DNA from: Thorsellia kenyensis
GTDB lineage: Bacteria; Pseudomonadota; Gammaproteobacteria; Enterobacterales; Thorselliaceae
Direction: 5' to 3'
NCBI RefSeq assembly: GCF_042432445.1
Contig: NZ_JBHLXE010000100.1
Location: 62,001 to 126,000 of the forward strand
Length of the DNA: 64,000 nucleotides
Part shown: positions 1-8,616 of the stretch, in pieces
Position numbering within the stretch: position 1 is the first letter of the stretch
Layout: every line of letters begins with the position of its first letter
The notes under the pieces: model-generated
What the model was told of the DNA's origin: nothing
Databases searched by the model: none
What the model saw: only the letters and a program-made list of their open reading frames with translations
Program-made: the position numbers and the translations under genes

Positions 1-161
1 CCTGTTTTCTTAGCATACTCTAAATTGAATATCAATTTTCGATATTTATTTCCAGATATTGTCGCACTTATCGCATCTTCTCTCTTTATATAAAGGTTGG
101 GAAATCTATTTAATCTAAGATTAATACTGGCCGCTAAATTAACAGAATTTAACTTAATCAT
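1..161 (-). CDS. 5' end of a PLP-dependent D-cysteine desulfhydrase / ACC deaminase family gene (partial)
   Basis: The reading frame stays open from an ATG at 161 to the left edge, giving 53 visible residues. They include LYIKRED followed by SGNKYRKL, which matches the N-terminal substrate and PLP region of the 1-aminocyclopropane-1-carboxylate deaminase / D-cysteine desulfhydrase family, where the lysine of GNKxRKL forms the Schiff base. The ATG lies inside the last codons of recD (8-bp overlap), so the two genes are probably translationally coupled. The family is judged from this short N-terminal segment only. The true substrate (D-cysteine or another amino acid) cannot be told, and the rest of the gene is outside the window. 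Confidence 0.7.
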   Translation of the reverse strand, partial: MIKLNSVNLAASINLRLNRFPNLYIKREDAISATISGNKYRKLIFNLEYAKKT

Positions 162-2268
162 ACAGTTCAGTCAAAGCATTGATTTGCTCTATCAATCCAC
201 TACTTCTCGGGGTTTGATGATTTACCGCGTGAAATATGATAGGTAATGTGCCGTATAAAGTGAGTTGTTTCGAAGCCCTAGTCACTCCCGTATATACTAA
301 TTCTTTTGTAAGAACTGGATTAGGCTCTGATGGCATTACCAATAGAGTATGTTGAAATTCAGAACCCTGCGACTTATGTACCGTCATAGCAAACGCTGTT
401 TCATGTTCTGGTAATCTCGAAGGGGATACTGACACGATTTTACCCTGAGGATTTTTAAAATAAACTTTAAGTAGGCCGGTTTCTTTTTCTTTTAAGGTAA
501 TACCAATGTCACCATTAAACAGACCTAACATCTTATCATTGCGAGTAATTAAAATTGGTCTAGCAAAATAGTGAGTTTCTTTTAAGGAATCAATTAGTTC
601 AGCTTCGTATAAAGCTACTCTGATTGCCTGATTGAGAGCCACCGTCCCATAAGGTCCATGATGAATTGCACAAAGTACCCTAAACTTGTTAAAGGCGCTT
701 ATTACATCATTTATAGGACCACTATTTGAGTACTCAGCAATAAATTCTAAATGTTTTTTTGCCTCTTCAATGTATGCTTTAAACCCAAGTAAACAATCTT
801 TTAACAAGCCATGATATACTTGTATTAACGTATGCTCATCTGTTGAGTTTGTATTAATATAACGCAAAGGGGCCTCAAAATGTTCAAATTGCTGCTGAGT
901 TGTAGAGTATTGACATTCATTTTGATTAAGTAAAGTTGCAATTTCCCCAATCGCTTTGTTGTTCATAGCACGCGCTAGCTGCCCTATTTTAGAATCAGCC
1001 GGAAACCGTCGACTAAAGGTTAAAAATCCTATCATATCCGCCATATGCCGATTAAGTACATTTTGCTTATCGTAGAACAGTGCAATCGGTTCTTCTAATA
1101 CTTCACTCAAAGCAGTTGCCATCTCTTCAGAAAAATATAATCCTCCATAAGAACATAGTTCACCAAGTACTCGCCCTGGCGCAACAGAAGAAAGTTGATC
1201 TCTGTCACCTAAAAGAATCAATTTCATATTTTTAGGGATAGCCTCAATCAATTTAGCCATTAATCTTAAATCAATCATAGAAGCTTCATCAACTATGAGA
1301 ATATCACCATTTAAAGGATGATGTTTATTGTGAATAAATGCATCACCTAAATGAGAAGCCCCTAATAGGCGGTGAAGTGTTAATGCCTCTAATGCCAATT
1401 TGTCTTTTTCCTCCTCGCTCATCATAATTGAATTTCTGGCCTCTAATAGAGATTCAGTAAGACGAGCAGCAGCTTTTCCTGTTGGAGCGGCTAATAATAT
1501 ACGTAATTTTTTATCTGCATTTAATCGTATTGCGGCAAGTAAAATGGCAGCAACTGTCCTCGTTTTTCCTGTGCCTGGTCCACCTGAGATAATTGAAACA
1601 GGTTTTCTTAATGCGATCACGCTTGCAATTTTTTGTCTATCAGGTGTTTCCTTTGGATTTACAAAAATGTCTTTATTCAAAATACTTTTGACTTTTGCTA
1701 TATCAGGAGGTATTTGCGCGTTATCTTTTAAGAAAAAACTCGCCACAGTGTACTCATCTTGCCACATACGTTGAAAATAAAGTCGATTTGCAACAACAAT
1801 AATAGGAGGGATTTCTTGTAATGTCTCTTTTATGGTTAACCAATCGGCATCATTTGCATTAATGATGGCTAAGTTTTCTTGGCTCATGATTCTCAAAATA
1901 TGTTCAGTTGTAATGCCATTAATTACGGCCTGAAAATTAGAAGGAAGGAGTAGATAAAACCCGTCATCAAACAAGTCTAATAGTGATTCTTTTAGTAAAA
2001 CACAGACATTGCCCTTAGTCATTTTAGTACTGATGAAACACAAAAAAATAGATAAGGTAATAAGGCTTTTGTTATCTAATGAGGAGTGAATATTCCTAAG
2101 AAAAAAACGCACCAATTGTTTATCAACCGCAGCAATTTTTTTTGTATTTACGGCAAAAGTCATCCACTCATTAAAATCATCAAGAGATAGATCATTTGAC
2201 TGTTTTAGTGTATATTGACTATTGGTAAAAAATTCAACTGGTTGAATCACAATAGCTTTAGTTGACAC
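154..2268 (-). CDS. recD: Exodeoxyribonuclease V alpha subunit (RecD helicase)
   Basis: A 704-residue SF1 helicase. It has Walker A SGGPGTGKT at about residues 228-236, a DEAS Walker B near 330, LLGDRDQL near 355 and a C-terminal motif TVHKSQGSEF near 640. These are the RecD helicase motifs of RecBCD, the double-strand-break repair nuclease. The start is GTG, with GAGGAT seven bases upstream. It is somewhat longer than E. coli RecD (608 residues), and the N-terminal interaction domain is the diverged part. recB is not next to it here, unlike the usual recC-recB-recD arrangement; instead a lipid-gene cluster lies upstream and a PLP-enzyme gene overlaps its 3' end. RecB should therefore be encoded elsewhere. 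Confidence 0.92.
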   Translation of the reverse strand: MSTKAIVIQPVEFFTNSQYTLKQSNDLSLDDFNEWMTFAVNTKKIAAVDKQLVRFFLRNIHSSLDNKSLITLSIFLCFISTKMTKGNVCVLLKESLLDLFDDGFYLLLPSNFQAVINGITTEHILRIMSQENLAIINANDADWLTIKETLQEIPPIIVVANRLYFQRMWQDEYTVASFFLKDNAQIPPDIAKVKSILNKDIFVNPKETPDRQKIASVIALRKPVSIISGGPGTGKTRTVAAILLAAIRLNADKKLRILLAAPTGKAAARLTESLLEARNSIMMSEEEKDKLALEALTLHRLLGASHLGDAFIHNKHHPLNGDILIVDEASMIDLRLMAKLIEAIPKNMKLILLGDRDQLSSVAPGRVLGELCSYGGLYFSEEMATALSEVLEEPIALFYDKQNVLNRHMADMIGFLTFSRRFPADSKIGQLARAMNNKAIGEIATLLNQNECQYSTTQQQFEHFEAPLRYINTNSTDEHTLIQVYHGLLKDCLLGFKAYIEEAKKHLEFIAEYSNSGPINDVISAFNKFRVLCAIHHGPYGTVALNQAIRVALYEAELIDSLKETHYFARPILITRNDKMLGLFNGDIGITLKEKETGLLKVYFKNPQGKIVSVSPSRLPEHETAFAMTVHKSQGSEFQHTLLVMPSEPNPVLTKELVYTGVTRASKQLTLYGTLPIIFHAVNHQTPRSSGLIEQINALTELYD

Positions 2269-2427
2269 AAGTTTATCCTCAAAATAAAGTATACAAAAAG
2301 AAAAATTATACTATCGGCTAATTTTTAGTGATTAAACTTATTTGAGCCAAATATTTAATGTTTAGCGCTCAATCTAATCGATAGATTTTGGTTAAACTCA
2401 AATGCGTAAATAAATTTACTCCACTAA

Positions 2428-3369
2428 TCAGCCAAGGTAGTAAGTAATATGATAAAAAAGTGGGGCTGAAAAACACAAAGAATCTATTCTGTCCATCATA
2501 CCGCCATGACCTTTAATCAGCACACCAAAATCTTTAACGCCCTGATCTCTCTTAATAGCAGACATAACAAGTCCCCCCATAAATCCCGTTAAAGTCAAAA
2601 CTAGGGAAATCAGAGCAGTCTGCCACCAATTAAATGGGGTAAGCCAATGTAATGAAATTCCAATTAGAGTAGCACTAAACACACCACCAACAAAACCCTC
2701 TAATGTTTTATTCGGACTTATTTTCGGAGCAATTTTTCGATGTCCAAAGAGTTTACCAAAAACATACTGAAATACATCGGAAATTTGAACTACAATGATC
2801 AAAAATAAAATAAGCGTAATGGGATTAAAACCCTCTTTAGACGTTTCTAGTAAAAGTAAAGCGGGGACATAACTTAATAAATATATCGCAATCATAACTG
2901 CCCACTGCACTTTGGCTGTTCTTTCCATAAAGTGAGTAGAATCTCCAGCAATCGCAACACGTGTTGGTATTAAAACAAAAGCACAGATAGGAATGAAAAC
3001 AGTAAAAAATGCTTGCCACTCTAATGCAATCAATAAGTATTGTGCTGGAAGTAACACAAAGAAACACCAAAATAAAACAGCATGATCTCCCCTTTTGGTT
3101 GGAATAAGCGTGATACACTCCCTTAATGCATAAAAAGAGATCACTAAAAAGAGCAGTAAAGTACCAAATTTATTGAATGTAAAAGCGATAATCAATACCA
3201 AGCACATAACCCACCAGGCCTTAATGCGAGCATTAAGGTTTGTGATTGTTGCTTTTTGAGCTACGCTAACTGGGCGCTTAGCCAATACAAAACCTATCAT
3301 GGTGGCTAAGGCCAAAAAAACACCGATCCCCAGCATAAGATAGCGAACACTGACATCATCAAATAGCAT
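2428..3369 (-). CDS. CdsA-family phosphatidate cytidylyltransferase
   Basis: A polytopic membrane protein of 313 residues with about eight hydrophobic segments. It ends in the full CdsA signature: S.[LIVM]KR....KD.G....GHGG..DR.D is seen as SAIKRDQGVKDF then GHGGMMDRID. The enzyme makes CDP-diacylglycerol from CTP and phosphatidic acid at the inner membrane. Its ATG overlaps the end of the upstream acyltransferase gene by 11 bp, so the pair is probably co-translated and makes consecutive steps (phosphatidic acid, then CDP-DAG). It resembles the YnbB-type accessory form more than the rseP-adjacent housekeeping cdsA, because no uppS, dxr or rseP is present here. Confidence 0.87.
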   Translation of the reverse strand: MLFDDVSVRYLMLGIGVFLALATMIGFVLAKRPVSVAQKATITNLNARIKAWWVMCLVLIIAFTFNKFGTLLLFLVISFYALRECITLIPTKRGDHAVLFWCFFVLLPAQYLLIALEWQAFFTVFIPICAFVLIPTRVAIAGDSTHFMERTAKVQWAVMIAIYLLSYVPALLLLETSKEGFNPITLILFLIIVVQISDVFQYVFGKLFGHRKIAPKISPNKTLEGFVGGVFSATLIGISLHWLTPFNWWQTALISLVLTLTGFMGGLVMSAIKRDQGVKDFGVLIKGHGGMMDRIDSLCFSAPLFYHITYYLG

Positions 3370-4213
3370 TTTTTAGCTCCTCTAACGCGTGCTGAGCACG
3401 GCTTAAAAACTCTGATTTTTCTTCAACTTCACCTAAAGGCGCAATTGCTTTACCAAAACGCACATCACATAAAATAGGAACTATAAGCTTACTGCCTTTT
3501 GGCATGACCCGGTGCAAATTATGTAAATATACTGGAATGATAGGAATATCAGGTGAAGTCTTAGCCAAATGATATAAGCCTGATTTAAAGGGTTGAATCA
3601 CTTCCCCTTGACCTCTTGTACCCTCTGGAAAAATGATAAGACTCTGCTTAACCTCTAGTAAGGACGCCATCAGCATAATAGGATCAACATTCCTTGTCTC
3701 TTTTTCTCTGTCAATCAATAGTGCATTAAATATATCGTTCGCAATAAATTCCTTGAGCGCACTTCCTTGCCAATAAGATTTAGCCGCAATCGGATGAGTT
3801 TCAATGCGTCGCTCTTTAGGTAGACTAGACCATAAGGCCAAACCATCTAGATGGCTTTGATGATTAGCATAAAAGATACATGGACCATTCACAAGGGGTT
3901 CTACAAACGAAGCTTTAAGTCCAGTAAAAAGATTACATAAACTAATCAATAGCTTCTCATAAAAAATGGACTTAACGTTTTTTTGGGCTTTTTTCTCTTC
4001 TACTTTTTTGAGAATTTTATCTCGGATGAAGGCTATTTGTTCTTTCTCATCCTCTGTAAGAGTTATTTGTTGCAAAGACTCCTCAAGCGATTCAATCGAA
4101 TCTGACACCTCAGTATACAGTTCAGTTACTTCACTAATCGAGGGAATTTCATCTTGATTTTTATTTAGTTCTACTGATGAAGAGGGGCTGTCTAAAGGAG
4201 TATTCGAATTCAT
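3359..4213 (-). CDS. PlsC-like 1-acylglycerol-3-phosphate acyltransferase
   Basis: A 284-residue protein. The acyltransferase block I NHQSHLD (residues 117-123) supplies the catalytic HX4D, and block III FPEGTRG is near 195-201. The first 100 residues are a charged Glu/Lys-rich extension, largely helical, that ordinary PlsC lacks. It likely adds a second acyl chain to lysophosphatidic acid at the membrane. It sits between a YniB-like membrane protein gene and a CdsA-like gene in one minus-strand cluster and overlaps the latter by 11 bp. Whether this is the essential PlsC or an accessory acyltransferase with a special acyl donor is not decidable from the sequence. Confidence 0.83.
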   Translation of the reverse strand: MNSNTPLDSPSSSVELNKNQDEIPSISEVTELYTEVSDSIESLEESLQQITLTEDEKEQIAFIRDKILKKVEEKKAQKNVKSIFYEKLLISLCNLFTGLKASFVEPLVNGPCIFYANHQSHLDGLALWSSLPKERRIETHPIAAKSYWQGSALKEFIANDIFNALLIDREKETRNVDPIMLMASLLEVKQSLIIFPEGTRGQGEVIQPFKSGLYHLAKTSPDIPIIPVYLHNLHRVMPKGSKLIVPILCDVRFGKAIAPLGEVEEKSEFLSRAQHALEELKNAI

Positions 4214-4289
4214 ATAAACCTCTTATTTGTTCTATGAATAGGTCAGAGCCATCCGACAAAGTTAATTCAGATGGCTTTAAATGGAGGGA

Positions 4290-4910
4290 TTACATGCCTA
4301 AAAATCCAAGCGCAAATTTAACCATAATGATAATCACCATAGGAAAGACATACAGTGGAAAATATTGAATAAATACTGAATGATGTTTTAATTTTAATCG
4401 AGAAATTAGCTCATCAGCACTCTGAACTTTTTCTCCTCGTGCTGTTTCAATAAATATGAGGCTGTCAACAGTTTGCTGCACATTTCTCACTTGACTAAAC
4501 AACTTATCACTTGATTGCACCAACGCCATTCCTATAAACATACCCCAAAATAAGATAACAAAACCTAAGTTACCAAACACACCATCACCAATTACTGGCG
4601 TTGGGGCACTGGTCCAAAAAAAACCCATCACAGGCATATCAGAAAGACCTTTATCCAGTGTTTTAATAACAGAGGACATGATACCAAAAATAAAATTCAA
4701 GCCAGATTCCTCAGCATTTTTCACTTTATTCACAACCAGTTGACTATACCCTAATAGGGATTTTAATGCACCTGTAACAGTCCACAATAGTGAATATGCT
4801 AATAAGGATTTTAATGCACCGGAAACAGTCCACAATAGTGAAATAGCAAAAACAAACCATCCTGAACTCATTTTTATGTAAGCCAAAATTCTGGCTTGTT
4901 GATACGTCAT
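4290..4910 (-). CDS. YniB-family inner-membrane protein with an internal 16-residue duplication
   Basis: A 206-residue protein that begins MTYQQA and has a FFWTSAPTP segment, a central IGMALVQSSDKL stretch and a hydrophobic C terminus, as in the E. coli YniB family (178 residues, function unknown). Residues about 24-55 contain the segment SLLWTVSGALKSLLAY repeated once almost exactly. In the DNA this is a 48-bp tandem duplication at about 4750-4850, which accounts for much of the extra length over YniB. It is first in the cluster with the plsC-like and cdsA-like genes (77-bp gap). A role linked to lipid metabolism is suggested by context only. Confidence 0.7.
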   Translation of the reverse strand: MTYQQARILAYIKMSSGWFVFAISLLWTVSGALKSLLAYSLLWTVTGALKSLLGYSQLVVNKVKNAEESGLNFIFGIMSSVIKTLDKGLSDMPVMGFFWTSAPTPVIGDGVFGNLGFVILFWGMFIGMALVQSSDKLFSQVRNVQQTVDSLIFIETARGEKVQSADELISRLKLKHHSVFIQYFPLYVFPMVIIIMVKFALGFLGM

Positions 4911-5252
4911 ACTCTTTCTCCAAAGTTAAATAAATAATTCTGTCAATTTTACGTTTAATTCACGCTAATGAAAAGCATTAACCGAATATTTATTAATATA
5001 TACCTTAAATAACTGATTTTCTGATTTATAGTTTTCCAACGTTTCGCCAAGTTTTTAAAGTATGGAAGGATCAATTTACCCAACTTTATTTTTCTAAAAT
5101 TTAACTGCTTTCACTTTCAATGACTTACTTGTATAAAACCTTATTTATTCATGAACTTATTTATTCATGATTTTTTAATATTTCTAGGCAGTTATCCTTT
5201 GAGTTTCTTTTTACGAAGAGAAATACAGGCCTGCTCGATAGTTTTATAAGAA
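4911..5252. other. Intergenic stretch between nadK and the yniB-like gene
   Basis: About 340 bp without a supported gene. It must hold the promoter of the yniB-like cluster on the minus strand and the 3' end of the nadK transcript. The only clear structure is a pair of adjacent 16-bp direct repeats at 5140-5171, listed separately. No convincing intrinsic terminator was seen. Confidence 0.6.
5140..5171. repeat. Two tandem 16-bp repeats
   Basis: CTTATTTATTCATGAA at 5140-5155 is followed directly by CTTATTTATTCATGAT at 5156-5171, so 15 of 16 bases match. It lies between nadK and the yniB-like cluster. It may be simple replication slippage or a pair of regulator half-sites; nothing else supports a function. 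Confidence 0.7.
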
Positions 5253-6224
5253 TTATTTAGCCCAATTTAATTTACTACTTAAGGTATTAAAATAACTGTA
5301 ATCCTTCGGATGTATTAACTGCAAAAATAACCGTGATTTTTGAATTAATACTTCCTCACCCTCTTTTACAGAAAGTTCTTGGTAACTATCACAATTCACT
5401 TCTAATTCATTTTTAATTTGTGAAAATTTGAGTCGAATTTGACTATCAGCACTTACCACTAATGGTCTTGCAGTCAATCGATGTGGGAACATTGGAACCA
5501 ATACTAACGCATTTAATCCTGGAGTCAAAATAGGCCCGCCTGCCGATAACGAATAGGCAGTTGAACCTGTTGGGGTTGCAATGATTAAACCATCGGCTTT
5601 ATGACTAAACGCAAATTCATCATCTATATACACTTCAAATCCTATCATATGAGCAATTTGTTTTGAATGTAGTACCATTTCATTCAAAGCTTGGCAATAC
5701 TTTGGAAAGTGTCGTAAAACTGGATTTGTCCCTATATCCTTATTATCTGAAAGATAAGGCGCTTTAGTTTCCTTTGGGGGCGATTTTGGAGGCTTTGGAT
5801 TTACTACAGAGACATCTAAGAGAAAACGATTCTCTTGGGTGTATTCACCTAATAAGATGGGTTTTAAATGAGATATAACATCATCTGGACCTATGTCGGT
5901 TAAAAAACCAAGCGTTCCTCTATTCACTCCAATAATTTTAATATCATAATGAGCCAATATGCGCGCTGCACGTAATAAATTACCATCTCCTCCGATGACA
6001 ATCGCAAGATCTGCTTTCTTTCCAATCATCTCTAAAGAACAATAATTGGCAGTTCTAATCAGCACTTTATCCGCTAACGACTCCTCAATAAGCGCATCAA
6101 ATCCATTATCAATCAACCAGTGATAAATTTGATAATGAGTGCTTAATGCAGCTTCTTGCCTAGGATGGCCAATAAGAGCGATCGTCCCAAAATGATATAA
6201 GGTATTTGATATTTTTCCCATCAT
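5253..6224 (-). CDS. nadK: NAD kinase
   Basis: NAD kinase phosphorylates NAD to NADP in the cytosol. The 323-residue protein has the GGDGN motif at residues 78-82 and the later signature DGLIIATPTGSTAYSLSAGG. It is about 30 residues longer than E. coli NadK (292) because of a Pro/Lys-rich insert near residues 146-172 (NPKPPKSPPKETK and following) between conserved core strands. The gene diverges from grpE, the same arrangement as in enterobacteria. The start is the first of two consecutive ATG codons at 6224; the second is equally possible. Confidence 0.94.
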   Translation of the reverse strand: MMGKISNTLYHFGTIALIGHPRQEAALSTHYQIYHWLIDNGFDALIEESLADKVLIRTANYCSLEMIGKKADLAIVIGGDGNLLRAARILAHYDIKIIGVNRGTLGFLTDIGPDDVISHLKPILLGEYTQENRFLLDVSVVNPKPPKSPPKETKAPYLSDNKDIGTNPVLRHFPKYCQALNEMVLHSKQIAHMIGFEVYIDDEFAFSHKADGLIIATPTGSTAYSLSAGGPILTPGLNALVLVPMFPHRLTARPLVVSADSQIRLKFSQIKNELEVNCDSYQELSVKEGEEVLIQKSRLFLQLIHPKDYSYFNTLSSKLNWAK

Positions 6225-6247
6225 GTAAAAACTTTTCCCGCTTAAGA

Positions 6248-6276
6248 GTTGAAAGTGATAAACTTAGCCCCATAAT
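6248..6276 (+). promoter_or_regulatory. Sigma-32 (heat-shock) promoter of grpE
   Basis: GTTGAAA at 6248-6254, a 13-bp spacer, and CCCCATAAT at 6268-6276 match the RpoH consensus CTTGAAA-N(11-16)-CCCCATNT closely. It is on the grpE strand and about 100 bp upstream of its ATG, as expected for a chaperone co-factor gene. The match is read directly; its use in vivo is inferred. Confidence 0.85.
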
Positions 6277-6376
6277 AGTCATTAAACCTAAGAATTTCAT
6301 CAATTATTTTAAATACATTATACTATGTATTTGCTTATAGTTTAAATCTACCCATATTATGTAATAGGAGTAAAAA

Positions 6377-6985
6377 ATGAATCAATCAACACATGAAAAC
6401 CAACACGCTGATGAAAATATTGATATGAACGAAGGTGATATCAATCAACCTCATGCAGATCAGGACAGTCATAGCGATGTTCATGTTCTAGATGAGCGCG
6501 ACGCTAAAATTGCTGAACTTGAAGAAAAAATCGCATCTATGGCTGACTCTGAAGTACAAAAACAAGCCAGAGAAAGTGTATTAAGAGCGCAAGCTGAAGT
6601 ACAAAATATTCGTCGTAGAACAGAGCAAGATGTAGAAAAAGCACATAAATTTGCTCTAGAAAAAATCATCAAAGACCTCCTCTCGGTAATTGATAATATG
6701 GAGCGTGCCTTAGAAGTTGCCGACAAAACAAACGAGGCCCTAAAGCCTATGATTGAAGGGGTTGAATTAACGTTAAAATCTCTTGTAGATACAGTAAAAC
6801 GTTATGGGGCGGAAGTGATAGATGAAATCAATGTGCCTTTTAATCCTGATATTCATGAAGCCGTAACAAACGTCCCTGCTTCTGGTGAAATTGAACCGAA
6901 TCATGTGGCTTTTATCATGCAAAAAGGCTATCAACTCAATGGACGCTTACTCCGAGCTGCTATGGTAGGTGTAGCAAAAGCTTAA
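6377..6985 (+). CDS. grpE: GrpE nucleotide-exchange factor of DnaK
   Basis: GrpE drives ADP release from DnaK in the DnaK/DnaJ chaperone cycle. The 202-residue protein has an acidic, His-rich N-terminal tail, a long central coiled coil (about residues 45-110, with RAQAEVQNIRRRTEQDVEKA), and a C-terminal beta domain with NPDIHEAV and the ending LNGRLLRAAMVGVAKA, typical of the family. The start ATG follows AATAGGAGTAAAAA, a good ribosome-binding site. A sigma-32-type promoter precedes it. The N-terminal tail (MNQSTHENQHADENIDMNE...) is richer in Asn, His and Asp than usual. Confidence 0.96.
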   Translation: MNQSTHENQHADENIDMNEGDINQPHADQDSHSDVHVLDERDAKIAELEEKIASMADSEVQKQARESVLRAQAEVQNIRRRTEQDVEKAHKFALEKIIKDLLSVIDNMERALEVADKTNEALKPMIEGVELTLKSLVDTVKRYGAEVIDEINVPFNPDIHEAVTNVPASGEIEPNHVAFIMQKGYQLNGRLLRAAMVGVAKA

Positions 6986-7013
6986 ACCTAAATGAGACTA
7001 GTTGATTTCAGAT

Positions 7014-7043
7014 GCTTTAGCTCATATTATTATGGGCTAAAGC
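7014..7043. terminator. Hairpin between convergent grpE and argH
   Basis: GCTTTAGCTCATA (7014-7026) and TATGGGCTAAAGC (7031-7043) form a 13-bp stem with one mismatch and a TTAT loop. It lies between the convergent ends of grpE and argH, so it may stop transcription from either side. No clean U-tract follows on either strand, so it may act only as an RNA-end stabiliser. Confidence 0.45.
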
Positions 7044-7119
7044 AAACGAAAAGCAATTACAACTCTATTGACTCCAGCAAGTTGAATTAACCTCAGGATA
7101 TAAGATAATATCAGATTAT

Positions 7120-8496
7120 TTAGAGACCCAATCGCATTTTAGCAACTTTAATCGCTTCAGCTACTTTAGCAGGATTTACCCCCCCTTTTGCTGAGCGCTT
7201 AACTAAACAAGACTCTAAAGATAGTATTAGATAAACATCTTCTTCAATCTTATCTGAAAATATTTTTAGTTCGTCTAGCGTCAACGCCTCTAATGCTTTT
7301 CCTTTGGCAATTGCCCCAACAACTGCTTCTCCTACGATATGATGAGCTTCTCTAAAAGGGATCCCTTTTTCAACTAAATAATCAGCAAGCTCTGTCGCAT
7401 TAGCGTAACCCTGTTCAGCAGCTTCTTTACAGCGAGCGGTATTCAAGTTAATGTCTTCTAATACTAATGCAGCCATTTGTAAACAATCAGACCATGTTTC
7501 TAATGCATCAAAAAGTCCTTCTTTATCTTCTTGCATATCCTTATTATAAGCTAAAGGTAATCCTTTTAAGGTCATAAATAAGCCCATTAATGCGCCAATA
7601 ACTCGTCCACTTTTACCTCGAATTAATTCTAGAGCATCGGGGTTTTTCTTTTGTGGCATTAAAGATGAACCAGAGGTTACTTTGTCTGATAGTGTAATAA
7701 AATTTGCTTCACCACTATTAAAGAAGATCATATCTTCAGCGTATCTAGAGAGATGTGTCATACTAATAGATGCAACACTTAATAACTCTAAAATATGATC
7801 GCGTGACGCAACACTGTCCAGACTGTTTCTTGTTGCTCCTTTGAATCCAAGATCTTTAGCCAAGAGTTCTCTGTCCATAGGATATGCAGTGCCAGCTAAT
7901 GCTCCTGATCCTAAAGGGCTATAATCAAAACGTGCTAACGCATCACTTAGACGACTTTGATCTCGTTCAATCATTTCCACATATGCAAGGCACCAGTGAG
8001 CAAAAGTGATCGGTTGTGCCCTTTGTAAATGAGTATAGCCTGGCATAACAACAGTTTGATAATCTTCTGCAGTTAAAACCAAAGCTTGTTGAAAGTGGGT
8101 TAATAGTTCATGAAGTTGAATTACTTGGGCCTTACACCACAAGCGTAAATCAGTCGCTACTTGATCATTACGGCTTCTCCCAGTGTGTAATTTTTTTCCT
8201 AAATCTCCAACTTTAGCAATCAGTTGCTGTTCAACCCAACTATGAATGTCTTCAGCATCAGCTGCTATCATGCCTTTAGGATTCGCTTCCACTTCATTCA
8301 GTAATTCATTTAAGGCTTGTGATAATTTTTTTTGTTCATCATTGCTTAAAACCCCGACTCTCACTAACGCATTAGACCATGCAATAGAACCAATAATATC
8401 TTGTTTTGCAAAACGATAATCAAAACGTAATGAGTCGTTAAGTAGCCTAAAGCGTTCATCGGCTGCTTGTGAAAATCTTCCACCCCAAAGTGCCAT
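7120..8496 (-). CDS. argH: Argininosuccinate lyase
   Basis: ArgH splits argininosuccinate to arginine and fumarate, the last step of arginine synthesis. The 458 residues carry the fumarate-lyase signature GSSLMPQKKNPD (about residues 273-284) and the N-terminal MALWGGRFS that opens most ArgH proteins. It is the last gene of an argC, argB, argH series on the minus strand, 120 bp after argB. An AGGA site lies upstream of its ATG. The length matches the family (about 457). Confidence 0.96.
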   Translation of the reverse strand: MALWGGRFSQAADERFRLLNDSLRFDYRFAKQDIIGSIAWSNALVRVGVLSNDEQKKLSQALNELLNEVEANPKGMIAADAEDIHSWVEQQLIAKVGDLGKKLHTGRSRNDQVATDLRLWCKAQVIQLHELLTHFQQALVLTAEDYQTVVMPGYTHLQRAQPITFAHWCLAYVEMIERDQSRLSDALARFDYSPLGSGALAGTAYPMDRELLAKDLGFKGATRNSLDSVASRDHILELLSVASISMTHLSRYAEDMIFFNSGEANFITLSDKVTSGSSLMPQKKNPDALELIRGKSGRVIGALMGLFMTLKGLPLAYNKDMQEDKEGLFDALETWSDCLQMAALVLEDINLNTARCKEAAEQGYANATELADYLVEKGIPFREAHHIVGEAVVGAIAKGKALEALTLDELKIFSDKIEEDVYLILSLESCLVKRSAKGGVNPAKVAEAIKVAKMRLGL

Positions 8497-8616
8497 ATTC
8501 TTATCCTGTTATCTATTTTTGTTAATCTTTGATAAAGTGATATTAAGCTTTTATTAGCCTAACTTTTTCTACTTTTGAAATTTTTCTACTTTTTAATTTT
8601 TTTGACAATTTTTTCA

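Noticed and set aside
1400..1774. 124-codon plus-strand frame
   Set aside because: Antisense to the RecD Walker A region; a shadow frame.
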